DNA from: Datisca glomerata
Taxonomy: Eukaryota > Streptophyta > Magnoliopsida > Cucurbitales > Datiscaceae
Reading direction: 5' to 3'
DNA length: 64,000 nucleotides
NCBI GenBank assembly: GCA_003255025.1
Contig: QANY01009128.1
Span: 2,147,148-2,211,147, forward strand
Of the stretch, positions 1 through 11,598 are shown one piece after another (the first letter of the stretch is position 1; every line of letters starts with the position of its first letter). The translations under genes were made by a program, and so were the position numbers. The notes below the pieces were generated by a model, which saw only the letters and a list, made by a program, of their open reading frames with translations, had not been told where the DNA came from and did no database searches.

Positions 1-1341
1 GCATGGATGCTTGATTGGACTACAAGTGCTATATTTTATATCCATGTATGTTGTTGATTTATATTTAATTTATTATTTTATCCCTAAAAGATCTTATATG
101 TCATTATCTAGAAAATATATTGATATTATTATATTGATTTTAGTGTGCTAACAACACAGTTGCAATCAGAGGTAAAACTCTCTGAGATTAAAAGTTAATA
201 AAAAAGTTATACGAATAACTTTTAATTATTTTTAGATTGGAGTTTTGTCTCACAGATTAATCCTTCTAAAAAATCTTTAAAACTCATGTGCTGAGTACAT
301 CTAGTGACAAAACAATATTCTTGATATATTCTACACGCCCACACGTCCTAATGTGCTTGAAGATTGGCTTGAAAGATCGTAGTGTGGATCTCGAAATATA
401 TAGTTTGTGTGATAGCAAGATCGTTGTATTACATGGATGCTTGATTGGACTACAAGTGCTATATTTTATATCCATGTATGTCGTTGATTTATATTTAATT
501 TATTATTTTATCCCTAAAAGATCTAACATGTTATTATCTAAAAAATATATTGATATTATTATATTAGTTTTAGTGTGCTAACAACACAGTTACAATCAGA
601 GGTAAAACTCTCTGAGATTAAAAGTTAATAAAAAGTTATATGAATAACTTTTAATTATTTTTCGATTAGAGTTTTGTCTCACAGATTAATCTTTCTAAAA
701 AATCTCTAAAACTCATGTACTGAGTACATCTAGAGACAAAACAATATTCTTGATATATTCTACACGCCCACACACGTCCTAATGTGCTTGAAGATTGGCT
801 TGAAAGATCGTGGTGTGGATATCGGAGTCAATAGTTTGTGGGATAGCAGGATCTTTGTATTGCATGGATGCTTGATTGGACTACAAGAGCTATATTTTAT
901 ATCCATGTATGTCGTTAATTTATATTTAATTTATTATTTTATCCTTAAAAGATCTGATATGTCATTATCTAAAAAATATATTGATATTATTATATTGACT
1001 TTAGTGTGCTAACAACACAGTTGCAATCAGAGGTAAAACTCTCTGAGATTAAAAGTTAATAAAAAATTTATATGAATAACTTTTAATTATTTTTCGATTA
1101 GAGTTTTGTCTCACAGATTAATCCTTCTAAAAAATCTCTAAAACTCATGTGTTGAGTACATCTAGAGACAAAATAATATTCTTGATATATTCTACACGTC
1201 CTAATGTGTTTGGAGATTGGCTTGGAAAATCGTGGTGTGAATCTCGAAGTTTATAATTTGTGGGATAGCAAGATCGTTGTATTGCGCGGATGCTTGATTG
1301 GACTACAAATGCTATATTTTATATCCATGTGTGTCGTTGAT
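1..1341. repeat. ~430-bp tandem repeat, about 3.1 units
   Basis: A block beginning GCATGGATGCTTGATTGG recurs at positions 1, 431, 862 and 1284, giving spacings of 430, 431 and 422 bp. Each unit carries the same landmarks: a CTCTGAGATTAAAAG motif, a TTTTGTCTCACAGATTAAT motif and a run of ACACGCCCACAC. The array probably continues to the left of the window. It ends near 1341, where the last unit diverges. The short open frames inside are repeated with the unit and look non-coding. It could be a satellite array or the subrepeats of a larger element. Confidence 0.9.
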
Positions 1342-1705
1342 TTAATATATAAATATATAATGGATCTGATCTGGAAAAAAATGTTTCAATTAAAAAGTTT
1401 TCATCTTTGAGCTGCGAACGATGCGATCGTTTATCATTTTATAATATTTTTTTAAAACGCCACCATGCCTTTCACGACGCGTCATCGCAAATTCCAATAG
1501 TTACAACCATCGTATCCTTCTTCCTTCATCATATAATCATTATTATGATAAAACGTCCTTCCACCAGGGGAAAGGGTGAATTCTCCTCGTCGTGGACTTC
1601 AAGGGCGTAGGTTACCAAACTCATTCCCTCCTTGTGGGAGAGAAGGGTTTTCAAGTGCTTTGAACACGAAAAATTTTCATCATTGTTCCCACGGATGACG
1701 CCAAC

Positions 1706-2409
1706 TGTTGATGTCAAAAATCACAACAACGAGTTTTCATGTAATCTCCTCCGTACGTAGAAATTCTCTCGACCTGGGAATCTACAAAACACAGACAAAG
1801 AATCGAAGGCGAGGAGAACCGGGGGATGGTTGCCCCACCTAAGGGCCTCCGATGCCTAAGCCAATATCCTGGCATTATTTTGACATAGTTTCCTCATGGG
1901 AGAAAATGACATACCTCTCTCTATAGTGTCTCGTAGATGGGGTATTTGTACCTGAAGTTCTATGGAGGAAGCGTGTCGAAAAACCCCATGAGTGTGTTAA
2001 GGAAGCTTTATGGGATGCGATGATTATCTTCGATTGGATAGGAGGGAGGCGACCTTTAACACAAATTGATGGGCATTAAACTATTGACATACTTTTATGG
2101 TGACGTATCAGAGGCTGATTTGACACCCTACCGTGAAGATTAGACATGTCGGGTGCTCGGGCGTGTAGGAAGGTGCCATCTTGGATGTTACTTTCGATGA
2201 GTAATGATGACCTTGGTACTCGAGGTTAACTGAGATCTCTTCGCAGATTCCATTTATGTTATCTCACATATGCTCAGGGCTGTGTAACCCGAGCTCCCTC
2301 GAGGCTGACCAACTGAGGTCGGTTCTTCTCCTTCGACACTTTCCCTCGTCGTTGACTGCGGTGCGATACGTGTTGCTTTGTTATTGGTGCTGGGAAAACA
2401 TCTATAACA
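1706..2409 (-). mobile_element. LTR of a minus-strand Gypsy-like element
   Basis: The segment starts TGTTGATGTC and ends ACATCTATAACA, so its ends are inverted TGTT/AACA as in LTRs. Read on the minus strand, the base after the LTR begins GTTGGCGTCATCCGTGGGAA, the primer-binding-type junction common in plant Gypsy elements. A decayed minus-strand frame (1529-1717) continues into what would be gag. The rest of the element to the left is lost or replaced by the tandem repeat. No partner LTR is visible, so the far boundary is an inference. Confidence 0.6.
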
Positions 2410-2950
2410 ATATATATACACACACACACACACATGCAATGTATAACACATATTTTTATGGATGTATATAATGTGCGTGCGAGTGTAACACACACAGAGA
2501 GCATATTATTAGCACATGTGTATTTAATGGACAAAGGTATACAGAGAAATAATTTGGTTGCTAATAATATGCTATGTATTTAAATAGGTACAGAGAGAGA
2601 TTTAATAGATATAGATAGAGAGAGAAAATATGGATGAGACATTTAAATAAAATAGTAAACATGGTAAATCATAAATAACTAAATATGAAAAAATATTTAA
2701 TTTAATACAGTTAGTAAATTAATTATTATTTATAGAAAAAATATGAGTTTCAAAACTTGTGGACAGATTATATTTAAAATTGAAAATATGTCTAAATAAT
2801 ATCATTTCTATTAATATAATAACATCTTTACAACCAATAAGCCCAAACTACTTAAAATCCATACGCCCGTCAGAGGGAGACATTGATCAACTTTAAAAAA
2901 TGCAGGGTCCTGAAAAGATGGTCGAAAACATAAAGACGCTGAAAAAGATA
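2410..2950. other. gene-free stretch with (AC)n microsatellite
   Basis: AT-rich DNA. A TA/AC dinucleotide run lies at about 2410-2435, followed by scattered AGAGAG and GATA tracts near 2590-2630. No coding frame or element boundary is recognised here. Confidence 0.7.
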
Positions 2951-4490
2951 GTTTAGCTAGAGGTTAAAATGTAAAATATACCCATGGAGTTTGACTAAAA
3001 TGCAAACTATGCTCCAAAATATTTTTGAGTAAAATACACTTAGAGTTTGGGGTGAAATCTAAATGTAACGTTTCACTTTAAAAAGTCTCACATAAGACCC
3101 TACAGTTTAGTTAATATTCTACGTCAGATATTCTGTCACTATTTTGCTAACAGAAGTACACAATCCGTTAACGTATTGCACCGTTGTCAATTACATGTAT
3201 TAATTACAATACGTAGCAACTAAGATTACGCCACGTCACCTAGAGCGACGACATATACTAAAATGAACCATTGACTCGTCAATTTTTTTCACCATTCAAT
3301 CACTTTTTTTTCTCTTCATTTCCTTCTTCTTCCCCAACATTTCTTTCATATTTTTCAGATTCAGATTTTGGATTAGGGCTTCTTCAACAACAATGATGTT
3401 CATGGTTGTCAGGATCAAATTCTCAAAAGAAATCATCACAAACCACTTCTTATTTATCATTCCCGAATTCTCAGAAGCCGAAGGCCAACGTCAATTATGG
3501 TTTACCCTTACTAATCCTCTTTTTTACTAATTAACCAATCCGTTAGGATTCATTCAACTCCATCTCTATTCTACACCTTCTCTTCTACACCCATTCTTTC
3601 TCACTTCTCTTCCTCACCTACAAATTAACCAATCCTATAAGGAGGCGATGGCTATCTCGACAAGTTTCGCTGGTGTGAAATTGGAAGCTCTTTTGTTGAA
3701 ATCGGCGTCTACGTCATCATCGTCGAGGGCCTATCCTCGTGCTCAATTGAGTAGTTTGAATCTCAGTGAGGGATTGTGCATACAAGGTTCTTGGTTATAC
3801 TTATACATAAGGGTTTTTAATTGTGGGAAATAGGGCTTTATTCTTTTGGATTGTCAAAACCTAGATGATTTATGGGTTTTGTTAGTTCTGATGTGGTTTG
3901 TGTTCTATGGGTATTTGACAAAATGTCTATTCAGATTCTGAGCAATCAATTCCATGTACTGGGCTATGTAAATACACGTAGAGTCCAACATCAATTTTGG
4001 TTTAAACTTGTTCTGAAATCTTCCAGAATCTAAAAAGGGTTCCTTTAATGCTTTGGGAAGACAAGCAAATACAATGGGTATAATTGAAGGTGTTTCCATT
4101 AATTCTACTCTCGGTTTTTTGGGGAAATTAGTTAAATGGAGCTCAAAAGATGGAGAGAGTCGCTTTCCTTTTGTTCTTTTCTCTGACCCTGCATTGAACA
4201 AAGGAACTTCAAGTAGTAAAGAGAAATTCTTTCCCTTCACTCTGAAAGAGAGGAAGAAATCGTGAGGAAGAAGAAGAAAGAGAGAGTGAATGTTGATGTG
4301 GCGTCTTATTATTTGTCACTTATTATAACTAGTTGCCAACTATGCAATCTATAATGGACCGGACCGTTTGTTTCTGTTAGTGAAATAGCTACGAAAGGTC
4401 TAACTTGAACACTAACTAAATTGCATGGTTAAAATTGAAATTCACCACAAACTGTAAGAGGCAAAAGTGTATTTTATCCAACATTTTTTA
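2951..4490. mobile_element. long-TIR (MULE-like) element, possible gene capture
   Basis: The left part (about 3026-3260) matches the reverse complement of about 4255-4490. Shared pieces in the same order are AAAATACACTT, CAGTTT, CTATTT.CTAACAGAA, the TAGTTGGCAACTA-type block, ACGCCAC, and a CT-rich tract. This is a divergent long terminal inverted repeat of more than 200 bp, as in Mutator-like elements. The outermost left sequence (2951-3015) also matches inverted copies at 4881-4951 and 5405-5474, so several related elements are juxtaposed. Between the arms lies non-repetitive, gene-like sequence. No transposase was seen. No clear 9-bp target duplication was found, so the outer borders are approximate. 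Confidence 0.6.
3648..3833 (+). pseudogene. gene-like fragment with plastid-transit-like N-terminus
   Basis: An ATG frame begins MAISTSFAGVKLEALLLKS and continues with a serine- and arginine-rich stretch. That composition fits a chloroplast transit peptide. A pyrimidine-rich leader resembling a 5' UTR precedes it. After about 45 residues the frame runs into AT-rich sequence and stops, as if reading from an exon into an intron (a GT lies near 3785). It sits between the arms of a long-TIR element, so the simplest reading is a captured 5' end of a host gene. I do not recognise the parent gene. It could also be the first exon of a real gene, but no convincing second exon was found before the right arm. 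Confidence 0.4.
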
Positions 4491-5474
4491 ATATTTTTAT
4501 ATCCCTGTGGTTTGAAAACCTATAAAATACATTATTCTGTGACTATTTTTCATCAAAACTAATGAAAAATTAATTCCATTTTTTTATTTTTCTTATCTCA
4601 AAAGAGAGAAGACCTCCATTATTTCCCTTCATTTGCTCTATTTTCCTTCATTTTTAGACACTAGTTTTCTTATATAAATCCATTCATTCCCCAAATTGAC
4701 TTACCCGAAAAGAATCATCAACAAATTGTGGGGAAATTTAACCTTTGATCCTTATATATCAAAACTTAAGTTTTGCCCATTTCTCCTCTTTTGAGTTTTA
4801 GTGTCATCTTTAACGAAAAATCATGACATAGGGGTGTATTTTATAGTTTCTCAAACTACATGGATAAAAAAATATGAAAATAAAGTTTAGAGGTATAGTT
4901 CGCATATTAGTCAAACTGCAGGAGTATATTTTGTATTTTAGCCTTAGCTAGATAAACATCATTTATGTGACTATTTTGACGAAAAATAGTATTTTACCCG
5001 ATATTTTTTTAATATTTTTATATCCCTGAAATTTGAAAAATTATAAAATATACCATTTTGTGACTATTTTTTTGTCAAAAGTGATGGGAAATTAACTCTA
5101 TTTTTTTCTTCTTCTCTCAAAAGAGAGAAGACCTCCATTATTTTCCCTTCATTTGCTCTATTTTCCTTCATTTTAGACACTAGTTTTCTTATATAAATAA
5201 GTCCATTCATTCCCCAAATTAACTTACCCGAAGAGAATTATCAACAAATTATGGAGAAATTTAGCCTTTTGATCCTCAAATATCAAACCTTAATTTTTGC
5301 CCATTTCTCCTCTTTTGAGTTTCAGTGTCATCTTTAACAAAAAATCATAATAGAGGGGTGTATTTTGTAGTCTTTCAAACTACATAGATAAGAAATATGA
5401 AAATAAAGTTTAGGGGTATAGTTTGCATATTAGTAAAAATGTAGGGTATATTTTATATTTTAGTCTTAGCTAGA
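4455..5474. repeat. two tandem ~500-bp TIR elements
   Basis: Two copies (about 4455-4951 and 4975-5474) share long blocks in the same order. These include AAAGAGAGAAGACCTCCATT, CTCTATTTTCCTTCATTTT, GACACTAGTTTTCTTATATA and TCCTCTTTTGAGTTT. Each copy has inverted ends: a TATAAAATACA block near the left end reappears inverted near the right end. No coding capacity. This looks like a head-to-tail pair of MULE-type miniature elements related to the neighbour at 2951-4490. Confidence 0.75.
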
Positions 5475-6354
5475 TACACATCACTCAAAAAACTGTAATA
5501 ATGAAAGTTGCGAGTAAAAAATTAGGGAAAACTATAAAATTCACCCTCAAACTTCACACTTGCTATCATTTCTAACCCTATACTTTTGTTTTTGTCATTT
5601 ATAACTCTAATATGTTACATTTTTAATTCAAAAATAACCTTCCATCCTAAGTCTTTAATGGTTCTGTTATTGAACAATAATACGCCATTGATTTCTTTAC
5701 TTTTTCATATGATCAAACACAAACACTTTTCATCTCATCTTCTTCTTTCACAAGTGTCGCAGATGTTGTTGTTCATAGGCGTATTCAAGTGTCAAAGTCG
5801 TTGTTGTAGTTGTGTTGTTCTGTTGCGTGCAAAATTTGAATCATTGGAAGACCAATGAATATGTTATTCTGCCTATTTAACACTATATGATTGTAGCCGT
5901 GCGAAATTGTTGCTACCCCAGAAGAGGCATTTAAGGATTTGTTCCTATTAGCCACTTAGATGATTGTATTGACTGAAATTTGATTGAATCAAATTTCAAT
6001 GTAATAGTTTATGGAATTTGCTGTGTTGGAAAAACCAAATTTGAATATGCATCTATTGAAGACTATAGATTATGGGTCTGTGATTAAACTAGTTGATGTT
6101 ATTGTGTCAATGGCAATTTCAAGCTCTGGAAAGCATGAATGGAAAAAAGAAGGAGAGGGAGAAGAAGAGCCGCTAATTATTATTTTCAACGGAGTTCTGT
6201 GAATGATTTGGGATCCTAAAAAGAATTATTGTTAGATATCAAATGGAATGGAAATTTTTGTGTTCTTGAACACGCATGCGAAGAAAACATGCTAAAACAC
6301 GAAGAAAGAAGACTTTGGATGGAATGTTACTTAATTAACATAATTGTTAAAGAT

Positions 6355-6880
6355 TGTTGAGAATTGATCCCATTAGCTTGGACTAAGTAAGAAAGCTTGG
6401 AAGACAAAAGTTGTTTAAGTCCAACGACATTATTTTGCTAGAGTTGCATGGGTAGCTAAGCTTAGGGATGATTTTCACGCGTAAAAGCTTGTAAACTTAC
6501 TCTTTCAAGATTACTGATCGTGAGAGGAGGAAAGAAAACTACAAAGAAGAAAAGCTTTTGTCTTCGTGCTCTGTGAGATACTAAGTGTATGTGAAAAGTC
6601 TGTGAGATTTCTTTACTGAGCTGTATGGTAATGTCTGTGTAATCTTTGCTTGATTATAGTGCAAGTGAGTTCTTGATTTGGAGCTCTAATTGGATGTAGG
6701 CTTGGTTTAAGTCTAACCAAAATAAATTATGTTGTCCTTTTCTTATTCTTCTTCTCATTGGTCTATGTCCTCTTCGCTTTCTCATCTTTATTGTTTAACG
6801 TTTCTTGGAGATTCCTCTCAATTAGGAATTGAGTTTAAGATTGATTTGAGTAAGGATAGGTTACTTTAAACCTATGAACA
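6355..6880 (+). repeat. 5' LTR of Copia 1
   Basis: It starts TGTTGAGAATTG and ends with ATGAACA just before the primer site. About 526 bp. It matches the copy at 11013 apart from a ~75-bp indel and scattered substitutions, so the insertion is old. Confidence 0.85.
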
Positions 6881-7178
6881 GTATCAGAAGTAAACTAAAG
6901 GCTAAGGGAACTCGAATCATAAGGTCTTACTCTCAAACCAAGTCACGACAGAACCTAAGGGGGAAATCTCACCTGAAGACTTTTTTAGCAACAAAGACTC
7001 TTCAGAAGAAATCTTAGAAAAACAAGAACTCAAATCAGAGCAGGATTCAAGTTCATAGGAAAAGCCAAATCTGAAGATGGGTGATAGTAGTTATCAAGAA
7101 CCTGAAGAGCAAGACTATAAAGAATCTGCAAAGTAAACAAGTCAAGAAAGGGAGTACAGTTGGTACACAAGAAGCACA

Positions 7179-7930
7179 ATGGGGACTACTCGATTTGAAG
7201 TAGACAAATTTGATGGGACTGGAGATTTTGGCATTTGGAGAATGAAGGTTAAGGCACTCCATGTACAACAAATGGTCCTAAAGGCTTTGAAGGATCCTTC
7301 CGAGCTGTATGAAGATTGAAAGGCTGGAATGCTCGAGACAACACTAGGTACAATCATTCTTAACCTGGCTGATAATGTGCTTAGAGAAGTAAATGAAGAG
7401 GACACAACTGCCAAAGTTTGGGAAAAGCTGGAGTCCCTCTACAGGAAGAAGTCCTTTACAAATAAAATATACCTTAAATAATGATTTTTTGGTTTTAAGA
7501 TGGACACTACCAAGTCTCTGGAGCAAAATCTTGATAATTTTAAATGTATGACCATTTGAGTTAGCAAACTTGGGCAAATGAGAAGCTGAGTGATGAGAAT
7601 GAGGCAATCATTATGCTAAACTCCCTACCAGATTCATTCAAGGATGTCAAGGTAGCAATCAAGTATGGTAGGTCTTCTTTGTCATTAAAAGAATGCGTGT
7701 CATCTTTAAGATCCAAGGATCTTGAACTCAAGAATGAAAATAAGGACATTGGAGATAACCTTTTCTCTAAAGGTAGAAGTGTCCAAAGGTTCAGTAGCCA
7801 AAAAGGTAGTGGAAAGAGCAGAGAAAACAATCAAGGGAGAGGACAATATAAAGGAAGAAGGACCAAGAAGAAATGCTTATTTTGTGAGAAATGAGGACAT
7901 TTCAAAAAATCATGTTTTAAATGGAAAAAC
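7179..7930 (+). pseudogene. Copia 1 gag, broken
   Basis: An ATG at 7179 opens a frame with the Copia gag signature (MGTTRFEVDKFDGTG, then an FGIWRMKVKA-like stretch). The frame has in-frame stops near 7317, 7480 and 7557, and a frameshift after the last of these. Near its end is a CCHC zinc knuckle (CLFCEK, then GH, then C, about 7872-7915) interrupted by a TGA directly after CEK. In a working element gag would bind and package the element RNA. Here it is dead. Confidence 0.85.
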
Positions 7931-10930
7931 AAACAAACGAAAAAAAAGAGTATGCAATCGCTGACAATTATAGTAATGGAGAAGATTTTTATGTGACAAC
8001 AGAGGGTAATGACATAGAGTGGATCATGGATTCTAGGTGTACCTACCACATGACACCTAGGAGGGACTGGTTTACCACATTCAAGGAGGCTGAAGGTGAA
8101 AAAGTACTAATGGGAAATGACCAGGTCAACAATGTATGTGGGATAGACTCGGTATCAATTAAAATGCATGATGGGATCATAAGGACATTAAATGAGGTAA
8201 GATATGTTCCTGAATTGAAGAGGAACCTTGTGTCACTTGGAGTACTAGATAAGGCAGGTTTTACTTACAAATCAGATAAGGGAATACTGAAAGTTACCAA
8301 GGGATCATTGGTGTATATTAATGGGATAAAAAGGGTGGACTCTATGTGATGCTTGGTAGCACTGTCACTAGAAGTGCATATCTTGCAAGCAAATTTGAAT
8401 TTAGTGAGGTGAAGCTATAGCACAGAATGACAGTTCACATGAGTGACAAATGCATCTAATTGTTGTGCAAACATGGTTTATTAGGGAAGAAGAACCTACC
8501 CGGCATCAATTTCTATGAACATTACATACTTGGGAAGCATCACAGATTGAAATTTAGCACCTCAACTCATCATTTAACTGAAATCTTGGAGTATATACAT
8601 GTTGACCTATAGGAACCCTCTCCTATTAAGACGCAATGAGGTAATCAATACTTTCTCTCTTTATTTGATGACTTATCTAGAAGAGTTTGGAACTTCTTTC
8701 TAAAAACTAAAGATGGGGCATTTAGTAAGTTTAAACAATGGAAAGTATTAACTGAAAGCCAGTCTACCATGAAGCTTAAAACATTAAGAACTGACAATGG
8801 TCTTGAGTTCTGTAACAATATCTTTAATAATTACTAAAAAGAATAAGGTGTTTTAAGACATAGGACTGTAAAGCACACTCCCCAACATAATGGGATAGCT
8901 GAGAGAATGAGTAGAACCGTTATTCACAAGGTTAGATGCATGCTTGTGAGTTCTAGATTAAGTAAAAAATTCTGGGGGGAAGCTATGACAACAACAACTT
9001 ATTTGATAAATAGAAGTCCTCTAGTGCTATAAAATTTAGCACACCTATGGAAAGGTGGACTGGGAAGCCACTAAAACTTGACCATATCAGAGTTTTTGGT
9101 TGTGCAGGCTTTACACACCAAAGGGAAGGACTAGAGCCTAGGGCAGTTAAGTATGTCTTTCTTGGCTATGTTGAGGGGGTGAAAGGCTATAAATTGTGGG
9201 TCAAGGAGGTGAGTGGAATAAAAATTATAATAAGTAGGGATGTTAAGTTTAATAATACTGAAATGCCATGTTACAAGAAAGTGTTGAGCAATGCAGTTAC
9301 TGACAGTAAGGAAACTCACTTTTAAAGGACTATCAGCATGTCAGGGACAAAGAAAGAAGACAGGTAAGACCAAACTTAAAATACTCACATGTTGATTTAA
9401 TTGCTTTTGTTCTGGTTGCAGGACAAATGGTAGAAGACAAAGAACCACAGTCTGTAAAAGAAGCTTTTTGAACAAAAACATACAAAACAATGGCATTCTG
9501 CCATGGAGGATGAAATCAGATCTCTTCATCAGAACCAAACTTGGATCGTGGTTGCCAAGCTTGAGAAACAAAAAGTCAGACTATAAATGGATATTCAAGG
9601 TAAAGGAATAGAGCTCACTAACTGAATCGGTTAGGTTCAAAGCAAGGGTAGTAGCTAAGGGATTCACACAGAGGGAATGAATAGATTTCAATGAAATCTT
9701 CTCACTTGTAGCCAAGTACAAATCCATCAGAATTATCCTGGCATTGGTGACTCAGTATAATTGGGAGCTTGAGCAAATGGATGTAAAGACAACCCTCTTT
9801 CATGGGAGGAGATGGTGTGCCTACTCAAGAAATCATTGTATGGCTTAAAACAATCACCAAGACAATGGTACAAAATGTTTGACACATTCATGGAAAGAAT
9901 AGGGTTCATCAGGAGTAGCTATTACAGCTGCCTCTATTATGACAAATCAGAAGGAGGAGAGAAGGCTTTCTTCATGCTCATCTATGTAGATGATATGATT
10001 TTGGCATGCCATTGTAAGGAAAAGAACAAAAGGGTAAAGAGCCTTCTCAATTCTGAATTTGATATGGAAGAACTTGGCGGGGTAAAGAAGATATTTGGGA
10101 TTGAAATCACAAGAGATAGGAAGAAAGAAAATTTAAAGCTGTCTCAATCATGGTATCTACAAAAGCTTGCTAAAAGGTTCTATATGGAACAAGCCAAGAC
10201 AATATCAGTTCTACTTGCAGCTCATTTTCAATTATCTGCTCAATTAAGTCCTAAATATGACATAGAAAAGGAACAGATGGCCAAGGTACCTTACTCTACT
10301 GCAGTAGGATCAGTGATGTACACTATGATCAATACAATACCTGATCTATGGGTGTTCTAAGCATGTATATGGAAAATCCTGGAGAAAGACATTAGAAGGC
10401 TATGAAATGGCTATTAAGGTACATCACAGGAACATGCAATGTGGGACTAATCTATAAGAAAGAATGAACAAAGTGGATTTGATTGGGTATCTAGACTCTG
10501 ACTATGCAGGTGACAAGGACAAGAAAAGGTCGACAACTTCATATATATTCACTCTAAATGGAAACTGTATAAGATGGAAAACACAATTCTAGAACACAAT
10601 GGCAATGTCAACCACTAAGGCAGAATACATTACAACCACTAAGGAAGTAAAGGAGGAACTTTGGCTCCAAGGCTTGCTAAAAGAAATGGGAGTGTATCGG
10701 GGTACAACAACTATATTTTGACAGCCAAGCTTCTATCCAGTTTTTCATGAAAGAACAAAGCATGTAGAGTTAATGTGTCATTTTGTAAGAGATGCACTTG
10801 CTAGGGGAGAATTGCATTTGGAGAAAGTATGCACAAATGACGATCCGGCATACATGGGGACCAAAATGGTCATTGCAAAGAATTTTAAGCACTACTTAAA
10901 GCTTCTAAGAATTGATACTGGATGAGGAAT
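7921..10930 (+). pseudogene. Copia 1 pol (protease-integrase-RT-RNase H), broken
   Basis: Protease-like WIMDSRCTYHMT is at about 8020-8055, where the usual DSG active site reads DSR. A GAG-pre-integrase and integrase core span about 8400-9200, including a TPQHNGIAERM-like motif near 8880. The reverse transcriptase reads through 9812-10360, with LYGLKQSPRQWYK and the active-site YVDD at 9983-9994. RNase H remnants, including an ADxKKRSTT-like region, lie at 10480-10900. Multiple stops and frame changes separate these blocks. The domain order, integrase before RT, fixes the Copia assignment. Confidence 0.88.
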
Positions 10931-11012
10931 GGATTGGTGGAGCTTCAAGACCAAGGATCTGAGTGCACTATATGGTTTCTTACTCGAGCCAAAGTGATCA
11001 AGGTGTAGAGAT

Positions 11013-11598
11013 TGTTGAGAATTGATCCCATTAGCTTGGGCTAAGCAAGAAAACTTGGAAGACAAAAGTTATTTAAGTCTAACGACATTGTTTTTGGTAG
11101 AGTTAATTACACAGCAAATTAACTACCTTAACACACATGGAGTCTAATGATTCTGCATGGAATCAACTAGTTTATAAGTTGCATAGGTAGCTAAGCTTAG
11201 GGATGATTTTCACACGTAAAAGTCTACCTTTACTCTTTCAAGATTATTAATCGTGAGATAGGGAAAAAAAGCATTGAAAAGAGAAGCTTCTGACTTTGTG
11301 CTCTGTGAGATACTAAGCATGTGTGAGAAGTATGTGAGATTTCTTTGTTGAGCTATATGGTAACGTCTGTGTAATCTTTGCTTGATTATAGTGCAAGTGA
11401 GTTCTTGGTTTGGAGTTCTAAATGGATGTAGACTTGGTTTAAGCAGAACCAGTTTAATTGTCTTTTCTTCTTCTCATTGATCTATGTCTTCTTCACTTTC
11501 CAATCTTTATTGTTTAAAGTTTCTCTTGAAGATACATCTCAATTGGGAATTGAGTTTAAGATTGATTTGAGTTGGGATAGGTTACTCTAAACCTATCT
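11013..11598 (+). repeat. 3' LTR of Copia 1
   Basis: It starts TGTTGAGAATTGATCCC, matching 6355, and runs to about 11598. It contains ~75 bp (around 11105-11185) absent from the 5' LTR. The terminal CA is not conserved. Confidence 0.8.

Larger units (their letters stand above)
6355..11598 (+). mobile_element. Copia LTR retrotransposon 1, decayed
   Basis: Direct repeats starting TGTTGAGAATTGATCCC bound the element. A degenerate initiator-tRNA primer site (GTATCAGAAG) follows the left LTR, and a purine-rich AAGGTGTAGAGAT precedes the right one. The flanking bases are AAGAT (6350-6354) and AAGAC (11599-11603), a likely 5-bp target duplication with one change. Order of domains is gag, protease, integrase, reverse transcriptase, RNase H, which is Copia order. 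Several stops and frameshifts make it non-functional. It interrupts the MULE-like element at 5525-11730, so it is younger than that element. Confidence 0.9.

Noticed and set aside
288..1410. Repeated short open frames (about 70-97 codons)
   Set aside because: They are the same frame repeated with the ~430-bp tandem unit, with no start context and no homology.
3905..4240. 111-codon minus-strand open frame
   Set aside because: It has no recognisable domain and runs through the right half of a long-TIR element where a plus-strand frame is also open. Treated as chance.
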